DNA of 64,000 nucleotides from Planctomycetota bacterium (GTDB taxonomy: Bacteria > Planctomycetota > Planctomycetia > Gemmatales > Gemmataceae). This document shows positions 9,177 through 19,282 of this stretch, piece after piece; the stretch's first letter is position 1; every line of letters starts with the position of its first letter. Made by a program: the position numbers and the translations under genes. The DNA lies in NCBI GenBank assembly GCA_016195405.1, contig JACPZP010000077.1, forward strand, positions 1 through 64,000, written 5' to 3'. Under the pieces are notes generated by a model. The model was not told where the DNA came from and ran no database searches. It saw nothing but the letters and a program-made list of their open reading frames with translations.

Positions 9177-10151
9177 ATGGATCCGTTGGCCCGTGGAACA
9201 GCCGGCCATGTGAATGGCTCGGTGAATGGCTCCACGCACGGAATTGACTGGGAAGAGTGTGAGTGCCTCTCGTGCGGCGGCGGCAAATGGTCCGCCCTCT
9301 TCGAAGCGCCCGATCCCATGCCCGGCGGGACCGGTCTATGGTTCATCATCGTTAAGTGTCAAGAATGTGGACTTTGCTTCACCAACCCGCGCCCCAGCCC
9401 CACGTCCATCGAGCGCTTTTACCCCAACGAATACGAGCCGCATGACGCCCCACCTGACAAATCATGGCGCACGCCGTGGTGGCAGAGGATGCCGCTCCTC
9501 CGCGGCGGCGAAGGCCAGCGCAAAATCATTCCCTTGCACGGCGAGGGGCGGTTGCTGGACTTCGGTTGCGGCGGTGGTTCGTTTCTTCTGCGGATGCGGG
9601 CCCAAGGCTGGAACGTTACCGGCGTCGATTGCTCTGACGCCCCGATGGCGCGCTTGCGCGAGCGTTACGGCCTACGCGCGCTCACCGGTTCGTTGCCGCA
9701 TCCGGAACTGGCGCCTGAATCCTTCGATGTGATCACGATGTGGCAAGCGCTGGAGCACATTCACCAGCCCTTGGAAGTTCTCAGGGCTGCTTGCAAAATC
9801 TTGGTGCGCGGCGGAAAGTTGATCGTCACCGTACCCAATATCGACAGCATGGCGTTCCGCTGGTTCGGATCGGCCTGGAACGGGCTGGACTTGCCGCGCC
9901 ATCTCGTTCACTTCAGCCCGAACACCTTGCGCTTGATGCTCTACCGCGCCGGCTTCCAGGTCGGCAAGGTCGGTATGGTGCGCCGCTCCGGCTGGCTGCG
10001 TCACTCGGCCCGTCAGGCGAAGCGGCTCCTTGAGGGCAGAACGCGCTGGTCCAAGTGGCTGCAAGGCAAGTCGATGTCCAATCTGGCAAGCTGGTACGCC
10101 TACTTGAAGCGCCGCTCCGATTGCATGGTCGTGACCGGCGTCAAGCGCTGA
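9177..10151 (+). CDS. Class I SAM-dependent methyltransferase with N-terminal zinc ribbon
   Basis: This is a 324-residue protein. Two cysteine pairs (CLSC near residue 28 and CQEC near 61) form a probable zinc ribbon, followed by FTNPRP, as in methyltransferases linked to polysaccharide or O-antigen biosynthesis. The SAM site is clear: LLDFGCGGGSFL near 125 and GVDCSDAP about 20 residues on, then VITMWQALEHI. The acceptor is unknown. The ATG at 9177 is chosen over GTG 9156 because GGAG lies 6 bases before it. It faces the Ugd operon tail to tail, compatible with a cell-envelope carbohydrate role. Confidence 0.88.
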   Translation: MDPLARGTAGHVNGSVNGSTHGIDWEECECLSCGGGKWSALFEAPDPMPGGTGLWFIIVKCQECGLCFTNPRPSPTSIERFYPNEYEPHDAPPDKSWRTPWWQRMPLLRGGEGQRKIIPLHGEGRLLDFGCGGGSFLLRMRAQGWNVTGVDCSDAPMARLRERYGLRALTGSLPHPELAPESFDVITMWQALEHIHQPLEVLRAACKILVRGGKLIVTVPNIDSMAFRWFGSAWNGLDLPRHLVHFSPNTLRLMLYRAGFQVGKVGMVRRSGWLRHSARQAKRLLEGRTRWSKWLQGKSMSNLASWYAYLKRRSDCMVVTGVKR

Positions 10152-10171
10152 CCGGAAGGCTCACCGGCGAA

Positions 10172-10843
10172 TCACTTGGCGGCTGTGATCTTGAGGTTGG
10201 CGAACTCGCCGCCGGAATCGTTTCCCACAAAAAGACCGACCTTGCCGCCCTTGCGGTCGCTCAGTTCCGTAACCACCAAGCTGGGTTCCTTGGCGTTATC
10301 GACGAATACGCTTATTTTCCGTTTCTCCACTACAATCCGCGCGTGAAACCAGCCGTTGGGGTCGGGCACGGGGTTCACCGCCTTCTCATACTTGCCGGTA
10401 TGTTCCTGACGCAATTTCTTCCATGGATATTGCGCGTGGGAGACGTACTGCACCGCGTGGGACTGGCGCTCCGCATCGGCTGACTTGAAGTTGAACGGGC
10501 GGAAATAGACGGCGTCATGTGTCTTGCCGTCGACGACGCGGAATGCGATCCCCACGAAGCTCTGCTGCGGCTTGTCTTCGCCTTTGATGTCGACTTCGAT
10601 CACGCCTTCGGTGAAATCAAAGTCGTCCATCCAGGCGATCCCCATGGCGCGATTCTTATCAAACTTCACGCCCTTCTTGCCGGCCTCGTCGAGAGCTGTC
10701 GCTTTGCGGCCTACGACATGCCAGCCCTTGCCGTCCGCCAGAAGGGACAGATCGGCGGTAGTGACTTTGTCCTTCGACACCACCGCCTGTGTGAGGCATG
10801 CAAAGACCACAGCTGCCGATAGCCCGGCCAGCAAACGCTTCAT
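10172..10843 (-). CDS. Secreted DUF1080/LamG-like protein
   Basis: The 223-residue protein has a signal peptide (MKRLLAGLSAAVVFACLTQA). The mature domain has the look of the concanavalin-like DUF1080 (3-keto-disaccharide hydrolase) family: GVIEVDIKGEDKPQQSFVGIAFR, DAVYFRPFN, GWFHARIVVEKRKISVFVDN, and GGKVGLFVGNDSGGEFANLKI at the end. It may bind or cleave a sugar; no catalytic residues can be assigned. ATG 10843 is preferred because GGAG lies 7 bases upstream. It follows ugd by 65 bases on the same strand and may be the last gene of that operon. Confidence 0.78.
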   Translation of the reverse strand: MKRLLAGLSAAVVFACLTQAVVSKDKVTTADLSLLADGKGWHVVGRKATALDEAGKKGVKFDKNRAMGIAWMDDFDFTEGVIEVDIKGEDKPQQSFVGIAFRVVDGKTHDAVYFRPFNFKSADAERQSHAVQYVSHAQYPWKKLRQEHTGKYEKAVNPVPDPNGWFHARIVVEKRKISVFVDNAKEPSLVVTELSDRKGGKVGLFVGNDSGGEFANLKITAAK

Positions 10844-10908
10844 GGTTGTTCTCCGCATCGGTATTTCGCGTCAGTTTTTCTTGCAGACGTGTGGCCGACC
10901 CGCCGTAT

Positions 10909-12216
10909 TCAAATTACCGACCGGCCGATCGCGTAATACTTGAAGCCGTGGCCTTGCACCGATTTCGGTTCGAAGAGGTTGCGGCCATCGAAAATGACGT
11001 GTTCGCGCATCAGGCGGCGCATGACTTCGAAGTCGGGGCGGCGAAATTCCTGCCACTCGGTGACGATGACGAGGCCGTCGGCGCCTTCCAAGGCACCGTA
11101 AGGGCGATCGCAATAGGCCAGCTTGTCGCCATAGATGGCCCGCGCGTTGGCGATAGCCTCGGGGTCGTGGACGCGCAGGCGGACTCCGTCGGCGAGCATG
11201 GCGTCGATCAAGGCCAGGGCTGGCGCTTCGCGAATGTCGTCGGTGCGCGGCTTGAAGGCAAGCCCCCAGATCGCAAGGCATTTTTCCTTGAGCTGCGGCC
11301 CGAAATGCTGGCGAACCTTGCTCGCCAGCACCATTTTCTGGTTGTTGTTGACGCGATCGACGGCTTCGATCAAATCCACGGGAATGTTGAGCGACTTGGC
11401 GAGATGGATGAGGGCGCTTACGTCCTTGGGGAAGCAGCTGCCGCCGTAGCCCGGGCCGGGAAAGAGGAATTGAAAGCCGATGCGCTGGTCGTGGCCGATG
11501 CCGCGGCGGACGTCGTTGACGTCTGCGTCGAGGCGCTCGCACAGATTGGCCATCTCGTTGATGAAGCTGATCTTGGTGGCGAGCATGGCGTTGGCGACGT
11601 ATTTGGTCATCTCCGCGCTTTCGGGAGACATCACCAGAAAGGGGCGCTCGGTGCGCAGGAACGGTTGATAGAGTTCGTGGAGCAGGTCGCCGGCCGCGGC
11701 GTTGCGGACGCCGACGACCACGCGATCGGGTTTCATGAAGTCATCGACGGCGGCGCCTTCCTTGAGAAATTCCGGATTGCTGACCACCTCGACGCGCCGG
11801 CCCGCCTTGGCGCTCATGCGTTCGGCGAGCGCGCGATTGGTCCCCACCGGCACCGTGCTTTTGATCACGATAACAGCATCGGGTTTGCTGACGGCGGCCA
11901 AGACATCGCCTACCGCCCAAAGGTTGCGAAGGTCGGCGGCGCCATCGTCCTTTTCCGGCGTGCCGACGGCGATGAAGACGAGCGCCGCTTCCCTGACTGC
12001 GCCGGCGAGGTCGGTTGTGAATCGCAGCCGTTGCTCGCGGACGTTGCGCTGCACCAACTCGAGAAGTCCCGGCTCATAAATCGGCAGCTTGCCCGCCTCC
12101 AACGTCGCGATCTTGGCGGCGTCCTTATCGATGCCGACGACTTCATTGCCGCTTTCCGCGAGGCAAGTGCTGGTGACCAAGCCGACATAGCCGGTGCCGA
12201 TGACTGCGATTTTCAA
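10909..12216 (-). CDS. ugd: UDP-glucose 6-dehydrogenase
   Basis: This 435-residue protein is full length for the family. It opens with the NAD-binding Rossmann motif [21 protein letters not shown] (GxGYVG), has the catalytic-cysteine motif [12 protein letters not shown] near residue 255, and the C-terminal UDP-binding domain with [16 protein letters not shown]. It oxidises UDP-glucose twice to UDP-glucuronate for envelope polysaccharide. The start lies 13 bases after the stop of a TIGR03009-like gene, so it belongs to the same operon. Confidence 0.95.
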   Translation of the reverse strand: MKIAVIGTGYVGLVTSTCLAESGNEVVGIDKDAAKIATLEAGKLPIYEPGLLELVQRNVREQRLRFTTDLAGAVREAALVFIAVGTPEKDDGAADLRNLWAVGDVLAAVSKPDAVIVIKSTVPVGTNRALAERMSAKAGRRVEVVSNPEFLKEGAAVDDFMKPDRVVVGVRNAAAGDLLHELYQPFLRTERPFLVMSPESAEMTKYVANAMLATKISFINEMANLCERLDADVNDVRRGIGHDQRIGFQFLFPGPGYGGSCFPKDVSALIHLAKSLNIPVDLIEAVDRVNNNQKMVLASKVRQHFGPQLKEKCLAIWGLAFKPRTDDIREAPALALIDAMLADGVRLRVHDPEAIANARAIYGDKLAYCDRPYGALEGADGLVIVTEWQEFRRPDFEVMRRLMREHVIFDGRNLFEPKSVQGHGFKYYAIGRSVI

Positions 12217-12229
12217 GATGTGATCTCCG

Positions 12230-13003
12230 TCAATTGCTTCCCCGAATCTTCGGCTTCTGATCCTGGACGCGCTGCACCTGCCAGCCCTTGGGCAACGATG
12301 GTGCTTCGAACTCGGTTGCCTTGAGCTGGGCGTTGGGCTGGATGTTGCGGAAGTTCCAGGTCACTTCATTGCCGTTGGGCTGCAGGAACCAGACCTGGGC
12401 CGGCAAGGAATTGCTCTGCAGAAGGGCGAGGCGCGCTTCCTGGAAGTCGGCCTTGTCCTGCGCCTGTTTCGGCAGCACCTTGATATAGTAGTACCATTTG
12501 TCGTCCGCCGGCACGTAGCTTAGCTGATAGCGCTGCTTCGCTTCGGCCGCTTTCATGCCGAACAGGAAACTAAGCAAATTGTCTTCCGCCACCTGACCAG
12601 GCTTTGGGGCGGGCAAGGTGTGTACGCGGATCATCTTGTTCGCCGGGTCGAATTCATACAGAAAGGTGCCCGTGCAGATATACTTCTCGTAGCGGTCGGA
12701 CTGAGGTTTGCCGTTCACTTCTTTCACTAATTCCAGGCTCGCCCGGCTGGTTTGGTTCGGCAGAGTGGATTTGAGAAACCTCGCATTGCCTTTGAACTTG
12801 TCCGAGTTTTGGAAAACCTTGTCCTTCGTGAGTCGTTCACATTCCAAAGTCAGGCTTTGCATGCCGGACATTACTTTTTCCCAACTCGCCAGCACTTGAT
12901 CGAGCTTCAGGGCGTTCGGATCGGCCTGTTGCGGCGACCCCTGCCCCAGGACAAGTGCGGCGCTTGCAATTAGAATCACGACGGAAGAAAGCGTCGTTCG
13001 CAT
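12230..13003 (-). CDS. TIGR03009-like secreted planctomycete protein, copy 1
   Basis: This 257-residue secreted protein has a signal peptide ([20 protein letters not shown]). It then carries the family-like segment [20 protein letters not shown], a beta-rich middle with [19 protein letters not shown], and a Trp-rich end ([14 protein letters not shown]). The family is planctomycete-specific to my knowledge and has no assigned function; the fold resembles outer-membrane lipoprotein sorting proteins of the LolA type, which is inference. GGAG lies 7 bases before the ATG. It is a tandem paralogue of the next gene upstream, only 14 bases away. Confidence 0.82.
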   Translation of the reverse strand: MRTTLSSVVILIASAALVLGQGSPQQADPNALKLDQVLASWEKVMSGMQSLTLECERLTKDKVFQNSDKFKGNARFLKSTLPNQTSRASLELVKEVNGKPQSDRYEKYICTGTFLYEFDPANKMIRVHTLPAPKPGQVAEDNLLSFLFGMKAAEAKQRYQLSYVPADDKWYYYIKVLPKQAQDKADFQEARLALLQSNSLPAQVWFLQPNGNEVTWNFRNIQPNAQLKATEFEAPSLPKGWQVQRVQDQKPKIRGSN

Positions 13004-13017
13004 GGGTTTTCTCCAGG

Positions 13018-13779
13018 CTACGGAGTTTTCAGATTTGGAATGCGCTCCAGCTGCCAACCGGCGGGCGGCGGCTCGGGCGGGGCGAATGCTCTTTCGTCGA
13101 GCGCGGCATTGGGCTCAATCTTGCTGAACTCCCAACGCACCACGTTGCCGTTAGGCTGCTGCAGCTCGACCATCGCCGTCAAAAGATTGCTGCGGTATAG
13201 GGCGACGTAGGCGACGCGGAAGTCGGCCTTGTCCTGTTCTTCCTTGGGCTCGACCTTGACGAGGAAGTAGTAAGCGTCTTTGGCAGGCTCCAGGCTCAAG
13301 CGATAGCGTTTGGCCACGTCGGCCGCGCTCTTGCCGAACATCAAGGACAGCACGCCGGCATCGCGGTCGCCGGCCTTGAGTTGTCCGACGGCATGTTTGC
13401 GGATGACCTTGTTGGCGGCCGAATATTCGTAAAGCGCGCTGCCGCTAAACAGGTACTTCTCGAAGCGATCGGGCTGCACCCTGCCGCCGACGACCTTGAA
13501 CAATTCCAGACTTGCGCGAATGCCCCGTTTGGCCTGCGCCGGCCGCAATAGCTTGGCTGATCCCCTGTATTCTTCGGTGGTCTCGAAGACTCTGTCTTTG
13601 GTGGTTCGCTTGCATTCCATCGAGAGACTTTGCAGATTTGACAGAGCTTTTTCCCAGCCGCTGAGGAGATCATCAACCTTCGGCGCTTGGGCAAACTGCG
13701 GAGTTTGGCTGAGCGCGGAACTAGAGCCGCCCGCAATCAAGCCTGCGATCAAGACCGAAGTGAAAGGCTTGGAGTACAT
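13018..13779 (-). CDS. TIGR03009-like secreted planctomycete protein, copy 2
   Basis: This 253-residue protein is a clear paralogue of the neighbour downstream. Shared landmarks in the same order are L(L/A)S(G)WEK, SM/TLECxRxTKD(R/K)VF, FEKYLFSGSALYEYSAANKVI, KEEQDKADFRVAYVAL and NVVRWEFSKIEPNA. A signal peptide is present (start MYSKPFTSVLIAGLIAGGSS). AAGGAA precedes the ATG. It leads a minus-strand operon: copy 2, copy 1, ugd, and perhaps the DUF1080-like gene. Confidence 0.82.
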   Translation of the reverse strand: MYSKPFTSVLIAGLIAGGSSSALSQTPQFAQAPKVDDLLSGWEKALSNLQSLSMECKRTTKDRVFETTEEYRGSAKLLRPAQAKRGIRASLELFKVVGGRVQPDRFEKYLFSGSALYEYSAANKVIRKHAVGQLKAGDRDAGVLSLMFGKSAADVAKRYRLSLEPAKDAYYFLVKVEPKEEQDKADFRVAYVALYRSNLLTAMVELQQPNGNVVRWEFSKIEPNAALDERAFAPPEPPPAGWQLERIPNLKTP

Positions 13780-14425
13780 CACGTTCCTTTTTTGGGGCGG
13801 CGGGTCTTGCAAGCGGCTTGTTTATAGCAACTTAGGCACATAGCGCGAAGGGCGTTTCTTGCCGCGAAAAAGCCGAGGTAGGCGACTTGTGGGTTGTGTA
13901 TGATGGCGCAATGGCGAACATCAAGTTTCCAGAATCCGAAGCAGCATTTTGGGAACGACTTGAGTTCGAGGAGCTATCCCTGAGCTGCGAAAAGGGAAGA
14001 CAGCATCCTAATTCATGGACGAACATCGGTCGCGGTGTTGTCCATGAATCTGGCCCACCGAGTCGCTCAACGTGCCGCGCTTTTGGCCGAAGGCTCTCAG
14101 AATGTGACCGTCTGGAGTCGTTGCTGATTGCCAAATCCATTTTTTTCCCAGTCCGAAATCGTTGGGTTCGCCATTTTTCCTGTCTTTTCCGCCGCCAAAT
14201 GATGTGACACCACACCGTCAATTTTTTGTTCCCTAACTTCCGCAAAGGCAGCATCTTCGGCATAATTAAAAAGCTTTGTCCAGACGCCGCCAATTTGTAT
14301 AGTGCTTAAATCCCTTTAGGATGGACTACTGGAAGACGGCTTCGGGTAAACTCGGTGATTTACAAGAGCCGATTTATCTGTTAGGATGACCAGTAGAAAT
14401 ACGTTCATTCACAGGATGTGTCCCT
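13780..14425. other. 646-base intergenic region before nrdJ
   Basis: It is noticeably less GC-rich than its neighbours. A plus-strand frame at 13887-14207 (106 codons) and an overlapping minus-strand frame show no domain, no good ribosome binding site and unconvincing composition, so I do not call them. I looked for a cobalamin riboswitch ahead of the B12-dependent reductase and could not find a B12 box. It must hold divergent promoters. Confidence 0.5.
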
Positions 14426-17400
14426 ATGCATATTCCTCGCCGCTTCACCCGCGAGGGGAGTGATCCCTTCGCGTCGCTGAACTTCGCGCCCCGCTCCTCG
14501 CGCATCGTCAATCCGGACGGCACCGTCGTCTTCGAGATGAACGACGTGCTGGTTCCTGAGGGCTGGTCGCAGGTCGCGGTCGACATCCTCGCCCAGAAGT
14601 ACTTCCGCAAAGCCGGCGTGCCCCAGAAGATCGAGCCCGCGCGCGAGGACGGCGTGCCCACGTGGCTGCAACGAGGCCGGCCCGCGCCCGGATCGGCTCT
14701 GGGCCACGAGACCGACGCCCGCCAGGTCTTCCATCGCCTCGCCGGCTGCTGGACCTATTGGGGCTGGAAGGGCGGTTATTTCTCATCGGAGTCCGACGCC
14801 CGCGCCTTTTTCGATGAATCCTGCTACATGCTGGCCAATCAGATGGCCGCGCCCAACAGCCCGCAATGGTTCAACACCGGGCTCAACTGGGCCTACGGCA
14901 TTGAAGGGCCGCCGCAGGGACACTATTTTGTCGATCCAGTCAATCGTCAGATGACGCGCTCGACGAGCGCCTACGAACGGCCCGCGCCCCACGCCTGCTT
15001 CATCCAATCGATCAACGATGATCTCGTCAACGAAGGCGGCATTATGGATTTGTGGGTGCGCGAGGCGCGCATCTTCAAGTACGGCTCCGGCACCGGCACG
15101 AATTTCTCCGCCCTGCGCGGCGAAGGCGAACCGCTTTCGGGCGGCGGCAAATCCAGCGGCCTCATGAGCTTCCTCAAGATTGGCGACCGCGCCGCGGGCG
15201 CCATCAAGTCCGGCGGCACCACGCGGCGGGCGGCCAAAATGGTCGTCCTCGATCTCGATCACCCCGACATCGAGGACTTCATCGGCTGGAAAGTTGTCGA
15301 AGAGCAGAAAGTCGCCGCTCTGGTTGCCGGCTCCAAACTCCTCAACCGCCATCTGAACGCCATCCTGAAGGCGTGCCAGGCCCCCTCGCCGGCGGCGCCG
15401 CTCTTTCCCAACGAGAAGGATTGGCAAGAAAGGGAACGCTTCGACCGCGCCAAAAACTCCGAGTTGCGTAAAGCGATCGCCGACGCCCAGGCCGACCTCA
15501 TCGCGGCGAACTACATCGAACGCACGCTCCAACTCGCCCGCCAAGGCTTCACCGCCCTGCGCATCGAGGAGTACGACACCGATTGGAACTCGAAGGCCTA
15601 TTACACCGTCTCGGGCCAAAACAGCAATAACTCCGTCCGCATCGACAACCGCTTCATGGATGCGGTGAAAAGCGAGGGCGACTGGCCGCTCTACTGGCGC
15701 ACGGAAAAGGAAAAGGCTAAGAAACAAGGACGAGAGCCCAAGCCGCGAAAGACCCTGAAAGCCCGCGATTTATGGGACCAGATCGCCTACGCCGCCTGGT
15801 CCTGCGCCGACCCAGGCGTACAGTTCGACACCACCATCAACGAGTGGCACACGTGCCCGAACGATGGACGGATTAATGCGTCGAACCCGTGCTCCGAATA
15901 CATGTTCCTTGACGATACCGCATGCAATCTCGCGTCGCTGAATCTCATCCGCTTCTACGAAAAAGTCCGCAATCGATTCGACGTCGACGCCTTCCGCCAT
16001 GCGACGCGCTTGTGGACGCTCATCCTCGAAATCTCCGTCTACATGGCCCAGTTCCCCAGCCAATCCGTGGCGCAGAAATCGTATGACTATCGCACGCTCG
16101 GCTTGGGTTACGCGAACATGGGCACGTTGCTCATGGTGCAGGGGATTTCCTACGACTCGCCGGAAGGCCGGGCACAATGCGGGGCTCTCTCGTCTCTCAT
16201 GCACGCGGCGTCCTACGCCATGTCGGCGGAGATTGCGGCCGAGGTCGGCGCCTTTGTCCGTTACGAGGCCAACAAGCAGACCATGCTGCGCGTGGTGCGC
16301 AACCACCGCCGAAGCGCCTATAACTCGCCGGCTAAGGAGTATGAGGCGCTCACCGTGCCGCCCGTCGGCCTCGATGAGAATTACTGCCCGGACTATCTGC
16401 TCCAAGCTGCTCGCAAAGAAAGCGATCTGATGGTGAGCCTGGGCGAAAAGTACGGCTACCGCAACGCCCAGGTCACCTGCATCGCCCCGACCGGCACCAT
16501 CGCCCTGGTCATGGATTGCGACACCACCGGCGTCGAGCCCGACTTCGCCCTGGTCAAGTTCAAAAAGCTTGCTGGCGGCGGCTACTTCAAGATTATCAAC
16601 GCCTCGATTCCGCCGGCGCTGGAGCGGCTTGGCTACTCGCCCGGCCAAATCGAGGACATCGTTCGCTATTGCCGGGGCAACGGCACCCTCGTCGGCTGCC
16701 CCCACGTCAATCATGACAGCTTGAAGGAAAAAGGCTTCAACGGCGAAATCCTCAAAAAGATTGAGAGCCAACTTGCCGGCGCCTTCGATCTGTCGTTCGT
16801 CTTCAATCGCTGGACTTTGGGCGACGAGTTCCTCAAATCGCTCGGCATCGCCGAGGAAAAGTTCAGCGCGCTCAGTTTCGACCTCCTCGCGCATCTGGGC
16901 TTCACGCGCGTTCACATCAGTGAAGCCAATGATTTCGTGTGCGGCACCATGACGATCGAAGGCGCGCCTCATCTCAAAGTCGAAGATTACCCGGTTTTCG
17001 ACTGCGCGAACCGCTGCGGCAGGCTCGGTCAGCGCTTTCTCTCGGTCGAGGCGCACATCCGCATGATGGCCGCCGCCCAGCCGTTCGTATCCGGAGCGAT
17101 TTCCAAGACGATCAACATGCCGCACTCGGCGACCGTGGACGACGTCAAGAACGCCTACACGCTGAGCTGGCAATTGATGCTGAAGGCCAACGCCCTCTAC
17201 CGCGACGGCTCGAAGCTAAGCCAGCCGCTCAACACCGTCACCGATGTGCCGGAGGAATCCGTCGCCGAGGAACCGAAGCCCGAGCCGGTGCGCATCGCCG
17301 AGCGGATCGTGCATCGCTATATCGCTCGGCGGCGCCGGCTGCCCGATCGCCGGGCCGGCTACACCCAGAAGTCGCGCATCGGCAACCACAAGATTTACTT

Positions 17401-18067
17401 ACGCACCGGCGAGTATGACGACGGCACCTTGGGCGAAATTTTCATCGACATGCACAAGGAAGGCGCCGCCTTCCGGAGCATGACCAACTGCTTCGCCATC
17501 GCCATCTCGCTCGGCTTGCAGCACGGCGTGCCGCTCGACGAGTTCATCGACGCCTTCCTGTTCACGCGCTTCGAACCTAACGGCGTGGTCGCGGGAAATC
17601 CGCACATCAAGATGACGACGTCGATCATCGACTACATCTTCCGCGAGTTGGCGATCACCTACCTGGGCCGGCACGACCTGGCCCACGTCGCTCCGGAGGA
17701 TTTGCAACCCGACGCGCTTCACGATGAAGAGTCCGACGACATGGAATTCGAGGGCGAAGAAGTGGTGGCGGAACGCTTGATCGATCCCAAACCGGTGCCC
17801 CGAGCGTTCCGCACGCCGCGTTCGGGGCATCTACATCCCCTGCCGGAAAACGGCAGCCATCAGCGCAACGGCGGGGCGAGTGGACGAACTAATGCGCCGG
17901 TGGCCAAAAACGTCGGCGCGATGACGGCGATTGCCGACAAGATTCGCATCGCCCGGCTCAAAGGCTATGAGGGGGATCCTTGCTCCGAATGCGGCCAGCT
18001 CACGATGGTCAGAAACGGAGCGTGCTTGAAATGCGATACATGCGGCGCCACATCGGGGTGCAGCTAG
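14426..18067 (+). CDS. nrdJ: Vitamin B12-dependent ribonucleotide reductase (class II)
   Basis: This 1213-residue reductase makes deoxyribonucleotides using adenosylcobalamin. Family landmarks in order are [10 protein letters not shown] (near 150), [55 protein letters not shown] (near 490), [19 protein letters not shown] (near 690) and [13 protein letters not shown]-terminal module has paired cysteines (CSEC, CLKCDTC, CS at the end), as in the long forms. The length suits the long B12-dependent subfamily, with an insert around residues 300-370. AGGA lies about 9 bases before the ATG. The enzyme works with or without oxygen, which fits a lifestyle with variable oxygen. Confidence 0.96.
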   Translation: MHIPRRFTREGSDPFASLNFAPRSSRIVNPDGTVVFEMNDVLVPEGWSQVAVDILAQKYFRKAGVPQKIEPAREDGVPTWLQRGRPAPGSALGHETDARQVFHRLAGCWTYWGWKGGYFSSESDARAFFDESCYMLANQMAAPNSPQWFNTGLNWAYGIEGPPQGHYFVDPVNRQMTRSTSAYERPAPHACFIQSINDDLVNEGGIMDLWVREARIFKYGSGTGTNFSALRGEGEPLSGGGKSSGLMSFLKIGDRAAGAIKSGGTTRRAAKMVVLDLDHPDIEDFIGWKVVEEQKVAALVAGSKLLNRHLNAILKACQAPSPAAPLFPNEKDWQERERFDRAKNSELRKAIADAQADLIAANYIERTLQLARQGFTALRIEEYDTDWNSKAYYTVSGQNSNNSVRIDNRFMDAVKSEGDWPLYWRTEKEKAKKQGREPKPRKTLKARDLWDQIAYAAWSCADPGVQFDTTINEWHTCPNDGRINASNPCSEYMFLDDTACNLASLNLIRFYEKVRNRFDVDAFRHATRLWTLILEISVYMAQFPSQSVAQKSYDYRTLGLGYANMGTLLMVQGISYDSPEGRAQCGALSSLMHAASYAMSAEIAAEVGAFVRYEANKQTMLRVVRNHRRSAYNSPAKEYEALTVPPVGLDENYCPDYLLQAARKESDLMVSLGEKYGYRNAQVTCIAPTGTIALVMDCDTTGVEPDFALVKFKKLAGGGYFKIINASIPPALERLGYSPGQIEDIVRYCRGNGTLVGCPHVNHDSLKEKGFNGEILKKIESQLAGAFDLSFVFNRWTLGDEFLKSLGIAEEKFSALSFDLLAHLGFTRVHISEANDFVCGTMTIEGAPHLKVEDYPVFDCANRCGRLGQRFLSVEAHIRMMAAAQPFVSGAISKTINMPHSATVDDVKNAYTLSWQLMLKANALYRDGSKLSQPLNTVTDVPEESVAEEPKPEPVRIAERIVHRYIARRRRLPDRRAGYTQKSRIGNHKIYLRTGEYDDGTLGEIFIDMHKEGAAFRSMTNCFAIAISLGLQHGVPLDEFIDAFLFTRFEPNGVVAGNPHIKMTTSIIDYIFRELAITYLGRHDLAHVAPEDLQPDALHDEESDDMEFEGEEVVAERLIDPKPVPRAFRTPRSGHLHPLPENGSHQRNGGASGRTNAPVAKNVGAMTAIADKIRIARLKGYEGDPCSECGQLTMVRNGACLKCDTCGATSGCS

Positions 18068-18082
18068 AAAGCCCAAAACAAG

Positions 18083-18116
18083 GGGAGCCCCGGCGAGATA
18101 CACGCACGGGGCTCCC
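18083..18116 (+). terminator. Stem-loop after nrdJ
   Basis: GGGAGCCCCG (18083-18092) pairs perfectly with CGGGGCTCCC (18107-18116) around a 14-base loop, 16 bases after the nrdJ stop. There is no T-run, so it may be a weak terminator or a 3' stabilising hairpin. Confidence 0.55.
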
Positions 18117-18125
18117 TACAAAGTT

Positions 18126-18171
18126 GCGGCTGCGTCCGACGGCAGCCCGTCGGCTGCCTTAACGCAGCCGC
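18126..18171. repeat. Long palindrome downstream of nrdJ
   Basis: GCGGCTGCGT (18126-18135) pairs with ACGCAGCCGC (18162-18171), and inner CCGACGGCAG pairs with CTGCC and CGTCGG segments, giving a nearly continuous 46-base hairpin. On the minus strand it directly overlaps the end of the mini-ORF. Confidence 0.7.
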
Positions 18172-18204
18172 CTCTGGTTACCACTACTCACGGATCACCT
18201 CCTT
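18159..18204 (-). other. Extreme Shine-Dalgarno followed by a ten-residue mini-ORF
   Basis: Read on the minus strand, AAGGAGGTGATCC (18204 to 18192) is complementary over all 13 bases to the usual 3' tail of bacterial 16S rRNA. A GTG follows at 18191 with 6 bases between GGAGG and GTG, then ten sense codons (MSSGNQRRLR) and TAA at 18159. The palindrome 18126-18171 overlaps its end. It could be a leader peptide, a regulatory RNA or a repeat element; nothing obviously regulated lies downstream on that strand, since nrdJ is on the other strand. Confidence 0.4.
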
Positions 18205-18455
18205 CTGCTAGAACCACCCCGCCGCGGCCGGCTAACCAGTTGCGGCCGCCAGCAGGCCTCTAGCCCGTCACGCCACGATAGCATGACCCGATAAGTGGAT
18301 TGTAAGCGTTCCGACGGAGCCTTGTCAATGATTCGCGCTCGCAAAGCTGACCTTTCCACCCGCGTCATTTTCCACTGGTCATTGGCCCCAACACAAGACA
18401 CAATAGCGGGGAAGCTGGAAACAACATCTCTTGTCCGCGGGGAGGATTCTTCATC

Positions 18456-19256
18456 ATGGCCAGGTTGTTCTCGGTTGGTCTCTTGGGGATCTTGCTGCTT
18501 CCCGGCGTGTCGAGCGCCCTGGAAATCAAGAACGTGCGGCCTTGCTACGGCGTTCCGCTGGGGGCAACGCGGCATGACGTCAAACTCATTCCCGGCGACG
18601 TCCTGTTCATCACCTATGACATCGAGGGACTGAAGGTCGACACGCAGACAGGCAAGGCCAATTACCTCACCACGCTGGAATTGCTCGATAGCAAGGAGAC
18701 GGTGCTTTTCAAGAAAGAGACTCCCAACGAGTCCTCGCCGCAACTAGGCGGCACGCGCATGCCCGGCGACCTGTTTATCAACACGGGGCGCACCCAAAAA
18801 CCCGGCAAATACAAGATCCGGCTTACCGTCAACGACCGCATCGGCAAAGAGTCCAAGGCCTTCGTCTATGACTTCGAGCTTTTGTCGCCTACCTTCGGCT
18901 TCGTCGGCGTGACCGCGCCGGCGGTCGGCTTCCCGGGTCAAAACTACATGGCCGGCTTCGCCTTGGTCGACATGAGCCTTGATAAGAACAAACAACCGCT
19001 GGTCGACGTCATGATGCGCGTCCTCGATCAGTCGGGCACGAAGGAAGTGACTAAGCCGATCTACAGCAGCTTGCCCAAGGACCTGCCCGAGGACACCAAC
19101 TTGGAGAAAGAGAACTTCCTGCCGATGCAATTTCCCATCTACTTGAACCGGGCCGGCACTTTCATGATCGAAATCAACGCCGCCGACAAGATCGCCAACA
19201 AAAAGATCCAGCTCAAGTATCCGGTCACGGTGATAGACGTTCCCGGAGGGAAATGA
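18456..19256 (+). CDS. Conserved secreted planctomycete-type protein, function unknown
   Basis: The protein has 266 residues with a signal peptide (MARLFSVGLLGILLLPGVSSA). The rest looks like two beta-sandwich domains: the first up to the VYDFELLSPTFGF boundary near residue 145, the second from VGVTAPAVGFPGQNY to the end. There are no catalytic motifs and no cysteine pairs. GGAGG lies about 9 bases before the ATG. It is the first gene of a three-gene operon with the TPR-YggX protein 26 bases on. I do not recognise a named family. Confidence 0.75.
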   Translation: MARLFSVGLLGILLLPGVSSALEIKNVRPCYGVPLGATRHDVKLIPGDVLFITYDIEGLKVDTQTGKANYLTTLELLDSKETVLFKKETPNESSPQLGGTRMPGDLFINTGRTQKPGKYKIRLTVNDRIGKESKAFVYDFELLSPTFGFVGVTAPAVGFPGQNYMAGFALVDMSLDKNKQPLVDVMMRVLDQSGTKEVTKPIYSSLPKDLPEDTNLEKENFLPMQFPIYLNRAGTFMIEINAADKIANKKIQLKYPVTVIDVPGGK

Positions 19257-19282
19257 GGTACGATACGAACAGAGGAAGCGCC

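Larger units (their letters stand above)
18068..18455. other. 388-base intergenic region with two hairpins and a mini-ORF
   Basis: It follows nrdJ and precedes a secreted-protein gene. It contains a terminator-like hairpin (18083-18116), a long palindrome (18126-18171), and, on the minus strand, a 13-base Shine-Dalgarno sequence with a ten-residue frame (18159-18204). Nothing else is recognisable. Confidence 0.6.

Noticed and set aside
10798-12324. 508-codon plus-strand frame opposite ugd
   Set aside because: It is antisense to a certain UDP-glucose dehydrogenase and has no recognisable domain or ribosome binding site.
13887-14207. 106-codon frame before nrdJ
   Set aside because: No good ribosome binding site, odd Cys/Arg-rich second half and no recognised domain; could be a decayed gene but I cannot support it.
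14300-14425. Cobalamin riboswitch ahead of the B12-dependent reductase
   Set aside because: I looked for a B12-box-like sequence and the expected stems and did not find them; the leader is also short.
15770-17173. 467-codon minus-strand frame opposite nrdJ
   Set aside because: Shadow of the ribonucleotide reductase frame.
18192-18204. Fragment of a 16S rRNA gene 3' end
   Set aside because: Only 13 bases match; the sequence before it does not resemble the conserved 16S end, so it is better read as a Shine-Dalgarno sequence on the other strand.
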